From: an uncultured Prevotella sp.
Lineage (GTDB): Bacteria > Bacteroidota > Bacteroidia > Bacteroidales > Bacteroidaceae
Direction: 5' to 3'
Assembly: GCA_900318395.1 (NCBI GenBank)
Contig: ONKL01000034.1
Span: forward strand, 1 to 42,154
DNA: 42,154 nt
Made by a program: the position numbers and the translations under genes. The notes below the pieces were generated by a model. That model worked only from the letters and a program-made list of their open reading frames with translations. It did not search any database and was not told the DNA's origin. Within the stretch, counting starts at the first letter, position 1. The number at the start of each line of letters is the position of its first letter. Positions 38,002 to 42,154 of the stretch are shown in pieces.

Positions 38002-38961
38002 GTGAGAAAAATTGTCATATTCATATTGTTAGCCGTTTCATCGGGGGCCTTTGCAGGGAACCCGATAAAACGGGCCGACAGCCTGCTCATGAAAATGTAT
38101 AATAAGGTAGACTACGACACGACCTACATCAGCCGATCACCGGGTAAGATCGGATTAAAGTTGTGGGGTAGTCTCTCCGGATCCAGACTCAAGGCTCGTG
38201 GCGACAACCTCAATTCAACTTTGAGACCCGACACGAAAGGCACTGTCAGCCTGGAGTTCGACTATTATGACCTGGCTATCGAGATAGCAACAAATGTGAA
38301 GGGGTTCAGTGGGAGCAAGCGCGACTTTTCCATCAACTGTAATTTCTATCCCAGACGATTTGTTCTTGATGTCAGCTATCAGAAAACCTGGAGCGCATCA
38401 GGTTCTGTCACCTACAACGGACAGACGGTCGATGTGGAAGCCGACTGGCTGGTGACCAAGATGCTGAACATCGACGCCTATTATACGTTCAACTACCGCA
38501 AATTCTCCTACGACTCACCCTTCTACCAGTTCTATGTGCAGAAGAAGTCGGCGGGTTCATGGCTTGCAGGCTTGTCGTATCAGGGCGGCAGTATCAATAC
38601 CACAGACAAGGTTGCAGGCAACTTACCTGAATTGCGCCTCAAGGCCAATCACTTGGGTATCGGTGGCGGCTATGCCTATAATCTTGTGGCAGGCAAGCGG
38701 TGGCTTTTCCATCTCTCGGCCGTACCCAATCTGATGGTATGGACTCACAACACCATAGAGAGAGACGGCGAGAAGATATATACCAAAACCAAGTTCCCGA
38801 CCATATTGATGAATGGCCGTGCCGGAGCCGTCTTCTTCATCAGTCAGCGGCATTTTATAGGACTCTTTGGTGTCACCAGTTCCCTTTTCAAACGCAAGAG
38901 TGAGACGGAACTCATGGAAAGCGAATGGATGATCAGGATGTTTTACGGTATGAGAATATAA
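38002..38961 (+). CDS. DUF4421-like outer-membrane beta-barrel protein
   Basis: A 319-residue protein with a GTG start (MRKIVIFILLAVSSGAFAG as signal peptide), then DYDTTYISRSPGKIGLKLWG, the opening I associate with DUF4421, and many alternating strands with aromatic residues, ending in MIRMFYGMRI. It is predicted to be a small outer-membrane barrel of unknown function. No ATG precedes the signal peptide in this frame. It is followed 12 nt later by the DUF3943 gene, so the two may act together. Confidence 0.8.
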   Translation: MRKIVIFILLAVSSGAFAGNPIKRADSLLMKMYNKVDYDTTYISRSPGKIGLKLWGSLSGSRLKARGDNLNSTLRPDTKGTVSLEFDYYDLAIEIATNVKGFSGSKRDFSINCNFYPRRFVLDVSYQKTWSASGSVTYNGQTVDVEADWLVTKMLNIDAYYTFNYRKFSYDSPFYQFYVQKKSAGSWLAGLSYQGGSINTTDKVAGNLPELRLKANHLGIGGGYAYNLVAGKRWLFHLSAVPNLMVWTHNTIERDGEKIYTKTKFPTILMNGRAGAVFFISQRHFIGLFGVTSSLFKRKSETELMESEWMIRMFYGMRI

Positions 38962-38973
38962 TCAGAAAGAATA

Positions 38974-41385
38974 ATGAAAATTGTTATGAAAAGAATCAAC
39001 ATCAAACTATTGCTCGTTTTCTCGATGCTGACCATGTCATTAGCAGCATCGGCTCAACGTGGACATGGCATTGCCATAGATATTGGGAAAAATCATCCTG
39101 AAGATACGACCCATGTCACCAGCTTCAGCCTTGGTATCAACAGCCACACTGACACGCTGAAAGGCGTGCAGATCAATGCGTTGTCAAACTATGCGAGGAA
39201 TGCAAATGGAGTCCAGCTGTCTGGCTTCTCCAACATATCATCATCACCGATGAAAGCACTTCAGCTCAGTGCCATCACCAACATCTCGATGGGAGTCAAG
39301 GGCGGTCTGCAGTTGGCAGGCTTGCTTAACGTCTCGTCGGACAAGATGAGCGGCATGCAGCTGGGTACATATAATTTTGCTGAAGAATTGAACGGCCTGC
39401 AGTTGGGTGTGTTCAATGTGGCTACATCCCATCCCAAGGGCTGGCAGGTAGGTATCATGAACTACACCAAGGATACGGGTGGCCACAAGATCGGTCTGGT
39501 CAATGTGAACCCCTCGACCACCGTCGACTTCATGGTCTACGGCGGCACCAGTACAAAGATCAACGGCGCTGTCCGTTTCCGCAACAAGAGCACCTATAGC
39601 ATTATTGGTTTGGGAAGCCACTTCACGGGATTCGGTGACGATTTCTCCGGAGCTTTGTTCTATCGTCTGGGACAATATTTCCATGTTAGCCCGAAGTTCT
39701 CACTCAGCGGCGATATCGGCTATTACCACGCCAATATCTTCAAGAAGAACAGCGACGAAGGTCCCGACCGTCTCTTCTCCATTCAAGCTCGTCTGAATGC
39801 CGACTATCAGCTGACGCGCACCTTGGGCATGTTTGCATCGGTAGGCTACGAAGACACCCGTTATTACTCTCATGCGGAGAGATACCGTAGCCGCTTCCTC
39901 GCTGAGGCAGGACTCACATTCCGTTATCCACATAATTCAAACCGCAAGTCGGCTGTAGTACACAGAAGTGAGGAAGAATCACCTGCCGACTCTCTGATGT
40001 ACCCGGGACTGGGCAAGAAGCATCCGTGGTGGGCACTGGGACAGGTGACAGCCGTCAATGCCTTTGTGCACTTCTTCGACCGCGTGATTACGAATCAGGA
40101 CTTTGCCAAGACCACTCTCAATACCTGGAGGGAGAACTTCAAGAACGGCTTCGTGTGGGATAACGACGTCTTCTCCACCAACCTGTTCATGCACCCCTAT
40201 CATGGCAACCTCTACTTCAACTCTGCCCGTGCACAGGGACTGACCTTCTGGGAGTCTGCACCTTTCGCCATGATCGGATCGCTGGAGTGGGAATTCCTCG
40301 GCGAGATTGAGCCACCAGCAATCAACGACCTCATCGCCACCACCTTCGGCGGTATCTGTATCGGTGAAATCACCAACCGTATCAGTAAGATCTTCCTCAA
40401 CGACTCCAAACGGGGCTGGCCGCGCTTCTGGCGCGAACTGGGTGCCACTGTCTTCAACCCCATGGGCGAGCTCAAGCGCTTTGCCACTGGCGATGCTTGG
40501 ACGGTCAAGAAGGATCACTACCGCTATCACGACTATCATCGCAACCCCGTCGAGATCAGCATCTCTGCTGGCGACCGCTATCTGGCCGACGATGGGCATC
40601 TCTTCAAGGGAGAGCATAACCCCTATATCAACTTTGCGATGCAATACGGCGATCCTGTGAATGAGAATGAGAACAATGCTCCATACGACTTCTTCGAGAC
40701 TGAGCTGACTTTCGGACTCTCCAAAAATCAGCCGATGCTCAACCAGATTCACCTCTTAGGCCGACTCTGGAGCACACCGATGATCGAGCGCAAGAACATC
40801 CGTGCCGAGTTCGGTATCTACCAGCACTTCGACTACTTCGATTCCAAGCCGGTCAAGAATGGTTCCGATTACACGCCTTACCGTATCAGCGAGGCAGCTG
40901 CCTTTGGTCCTGGTGCCATCATTCAGATGCCAGAGGTGGGCATGATCTCACATCTCGAGCAACGCATCTTCCTTAACGGCATCCTGCTCGGCGGTACCAA
41001 GAGCGACTACTACAGCGTTATCGACCGCGACTACAACATGGGAAGCGGTTTCAGCATCAAGGCCAAGACCCACATGGAGCTGCGCCACTTCGGCCGCTTC
41101 ATCCTCAACGCCCACTACTATCGCATCTTCACTTGGAAAGGCTATGATCCTAACGTTGACCTGTCGAAGCTCACTGAAGAGGAAATGCTTCACCTGAACT
41201 CACAGGGTGACAAGGGAAATGCCGCCCTGCTCGTCATCAACCCGACGACCGAGTTCGACATCTCCCGCAATTGGAGCATTACGCTGTCAGGCTCATTCTT
41301 TGCCCGTCGTACTCACTATGCGTATTATGACGACGTGAAGTGTAACACCTTCGAACTGAAACTGGGTGCTACTGTGCACCTGTAG
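38974..41385 (+). CDS. DUF3943 outer-membrane protein with N-terminal solenoid-like repeats
   Basis: An 803-residue protein with signal peptide (cleavage near ASAQR). Residues about 62-185 hold five to six units of a GVQLSGFSNISS / GLQLGVFNVA type, spaced about 20 residues, resembling LA_2272-type surface repeats and suggesting a beta-solenoid or barrel hairpins. Then comes a barrel-like segment, and from about residue 350 the DUF3943 core (HPWWALGQVTAVNAFVHFFD, MHPYHGNLYFNSAR, WEFLGEIEPPAINDL). The C-terminal 250 residues again look like membrane strands ending in LGATVHL. The start could also be the ATG at 38986. Function is unknown; it is probably in the outer membrane. Confidence 0.85.
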   Translation: MKIVMKRINIKLLLVFSMLTMSLAASAQRGHGIAIDIGKNHPEDTTHVTSFSLGINSHTDTLKGVQINALSNYARNANGVQLSGFSNISSSPMKALQLSAITNISMGVKGGLQLAGLLNVSSDKMSGMQLGTYNFAEELNGLQLGVFNVATSHPKGWQVGIMNYTKDTGGHKIGLVNVNPSTTVDFMVYGGTSTKINGAVRFRNKSTYSIIGLGSHFTGFGDDFSGALFYRLGQYFHVSPKFSLSGDIGYYHANIFKKNSDEGPDRLFSIQARLNADYQLTRTLGMFASVGYEDTRYYSHAERYRSRFLAEAGLTFRYPHNSNRKSAVVHRSEEESPADSLMYPGLGKKHPWWALGQVTAVNAFVHFFDRVITNQDFAKTTLNTWRENFKNGFVWDNDVFSTNLFMHPYHGNLYFNSARAQGLTFWESAPFAMIGSLEWEFLGEIEPPAINDLIATTFGGICIGEITNRISKIFLNDSKRGWPRFWRELGATVFNPMGELKRFATGDAWTVKKDHYRYHDYHRNPVEISISAGDRYLADDGHLFKGEHNPYINFAMQYGDPVNENENNAPYDFFETELTFGLSKNQPMLNQIHLLGRLWSTPMIERKNIRAEFGIYQHFDYFDSKPVKNGSDYTPYRISEAAAFGPGAIIQMPEVGMISHLEQRIFLNGILLGGTKSDYYSVIDRDYNMGSGFSIKAKTHMELRHFGRFILNAHYYRIFTWKGYDPNVDLSKLTEEEMLHLNSQGDKGNAALLVINPTTEFDISRNWSITLSGSFFARRTHYAYYDDVKCNTFELKLGATVHL

Positions 41386-41423
41386 TATTGATCACATCAC
41401 CTGATGACCATCATCAACTCGGA

Positions 41424-41466
41424 GGGGACGATTCCAAATGAGTGCAACACACTCGGAATCGTCCCC
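41424..41466 (+). terminator. Terminator after the DUF3943 gene
   Basis: A 12-bp stem (41424-41435 against 41455-41466) enclosing a second 5-bp stem (41440-41444 against 41450-41454), then TTT. Confidence 0.8.
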
Positions 41467-41564
41467 TTTGGATAGTTGGCGGATACTTGCGGCATAACAT
41501 CGAGTTCATATGGGCCTCCATCGGAAGATTAATTACACTCTGAAGAAGTTTTTTCCGAATTTTC

Positions 41565-41596
41565 TTGGTTCGTAACTGAAAAATGACTAACTTTGC
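41565..41596 (+). promoter_or_regulatory. Promoter of the DUF362-like gene
   Basis: TTG (41565-41567), 20-nt spacer, TAACTTTGC (41588-41596). The leader is about 45 nt. Confidence 0.8.
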
Positions 41597-41648
41597 ACAT
41601 TGTGAGTTCTCAAACTACGACTGGTTAAGAAATGTAAGGAAGAATAGT

Positions 41649-42154
41649 ATGAGGAAAGTAAACTTTATTTTGGCAGCAGCCATGTTGATGGTGTCAGCTG
41701 CGGTGATGGCTCAGCAGGCATCAAAGGTGTATCTCACAAGGGAGATTTCACCAGAATCGTTGGTAAAAATCTACAAGGCACTTGGTGTTGAAGCCAAGGG
41801 GCGTGTGGCAGTGAAGATGTCAACAGGCGAAGGCAGCAATCCCAACTACCTGAAACCTGAACTGGTGAAAAACCTGATATGGGAGGTGGACGGCACCATT
41901 GTGGAGTGTAACACAGCATACGGCAACGGCCCTTCCGACAAGAAAGACGAGCGCAACACGTCAGAGAACCATTGGAAAGTGATTGAGCGTCACGGGTTCA
42001 CAAAGTATTTTCCTGTCGATATCATGGACGAATACGATGAGATTCGCATCCCCGTAAAGGATCAGACGCACATCAAGTACGACATCGTAGGCGGACACAT
42101 GGCCAACTACGACTTCATGATTGCCCTCAACCACTTCAAGGGTCATCCTATGGG
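41649..42154 (+). CDS. DUF362-domain protein, exported (3' partial)
   Basis: The window ends inside this gene, and 168 residues are visible. A signal peptide (FILAAAMLMVSAAVMAQQ) is followed by VYLTREISPESLVKIYKALG, RVAVKMSTGEG, the stretch WEVDGTIVECNTAYG, and FMIALNHFKGHPMG. This is the conserved opening of DUF362 proteins, which in many genomes carry 4Fe-4S ferredoxin-like motifs further downstream; that part is not in the window. It has its own promoter and is separated from the DUF3943 gene by a terminator. Confidence 0.85.
   Translation, partial: MRKVNFILAAAMLMVSAAVMAQQASKVYLTREISPESLVKIYKALGVEAKGRVAVKMSTGEGSNPNYLKPELVKNLIWEVDGTIVECNTAYGNGPSDKKDERNTSENHWKVIERHGFTKYFPVDIMDEYDEIRIPVKDQTHIKYDIVGGHMANYDFMIALNHFKGHPM

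Overview
The window reads as a gut or rumen Bacteroidota chromosome, most likely Prevotella or a close relative. Three things support this: promoters of the TTG-N20-TAnnTTTGC type, a hybrid two-component regulator, and SusA/SusB-type starch enzymes beside a xylan cluster resembling my memory of the Prevotella ruminicola Xyl3A / Xyn10D-Fae1A locus. Species was not established. I saw no tRNA, rRNA, CRISPR array, insertion sequence or origin.

Layout. (1) 1-1034: cytochrome c maturation genes. These are the end of a ResB protein and a ccsA gene broken by an exact 11-bp tandem duplication. (2) 1055-11641: a starch/alpha-glucan block without SusC/SusD. It holds malQ, a GH97 alpha-glucosidase, a SusR-like membrane sensor that stops right after its membrane segment, a type I pullulanase, and a SusA-like GH13 enzyme that lacks a signal peptide. 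A small secreted repeat protein with its own promoter and terminator lies on the opposite strand at 9108-9395. (3) 11730-27967: a xylan block. It holds a GH115 alpha-glucuronidase, a convergent hybrid two-component sensor/regulator (HTCS), a CE6-CE1 double esterase, a GH10-CE1 xylanase/feruloyl esterase, a GH95 enzyme and a GH3 beta-xylosidase. (4) 28139-30385: a small degenerate histidine kinase and an exported arginine-deiminase-like protein with a late frameshift. (5) 30615-41385: a patatin/beta-barrel protein, TolC, HlyD and two ABC-2 permeases, then DUF4421 and DUF3943 envelope proteins. (6) 41649-end: a DUF362-type protein cut by the window edge.

The main discovery is a cis-regulatory code in the xylan block. 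The promoters of GH115, CE6-CE1, the GH95 upstream promoter and GH3 each carry two boxes of the form TnTGnnACA. The box starts are exactly 21 bp apart, and the near box ends exactly 28 bp before the -7 element. One of the eight boxes misses the first T and one misses the final A. These four promoters lack the usual -33 TTG, whereas four other promoters in the window have it at exactly N20. The simplest reading is that the HTCS encoded in the middle of the block activates four transcription units through these boxes. One of the four promoters first reads a stretch of about 100 nt that ends in a strong intrinsic terminator before GH95, suggesting a regulated small RNA or an attenuator.

Expected joint function: the CE6, CE1, GH115, GH95 and GH3 enzymes strip acetyl, feruloyl, glucuronyl and L-galactosyl/fucosyl decorations and release xylose, while GH10 cuts the xylan backbone. 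The starch block degrades maltooligosaccharides in the periplasm and cytoplasm.
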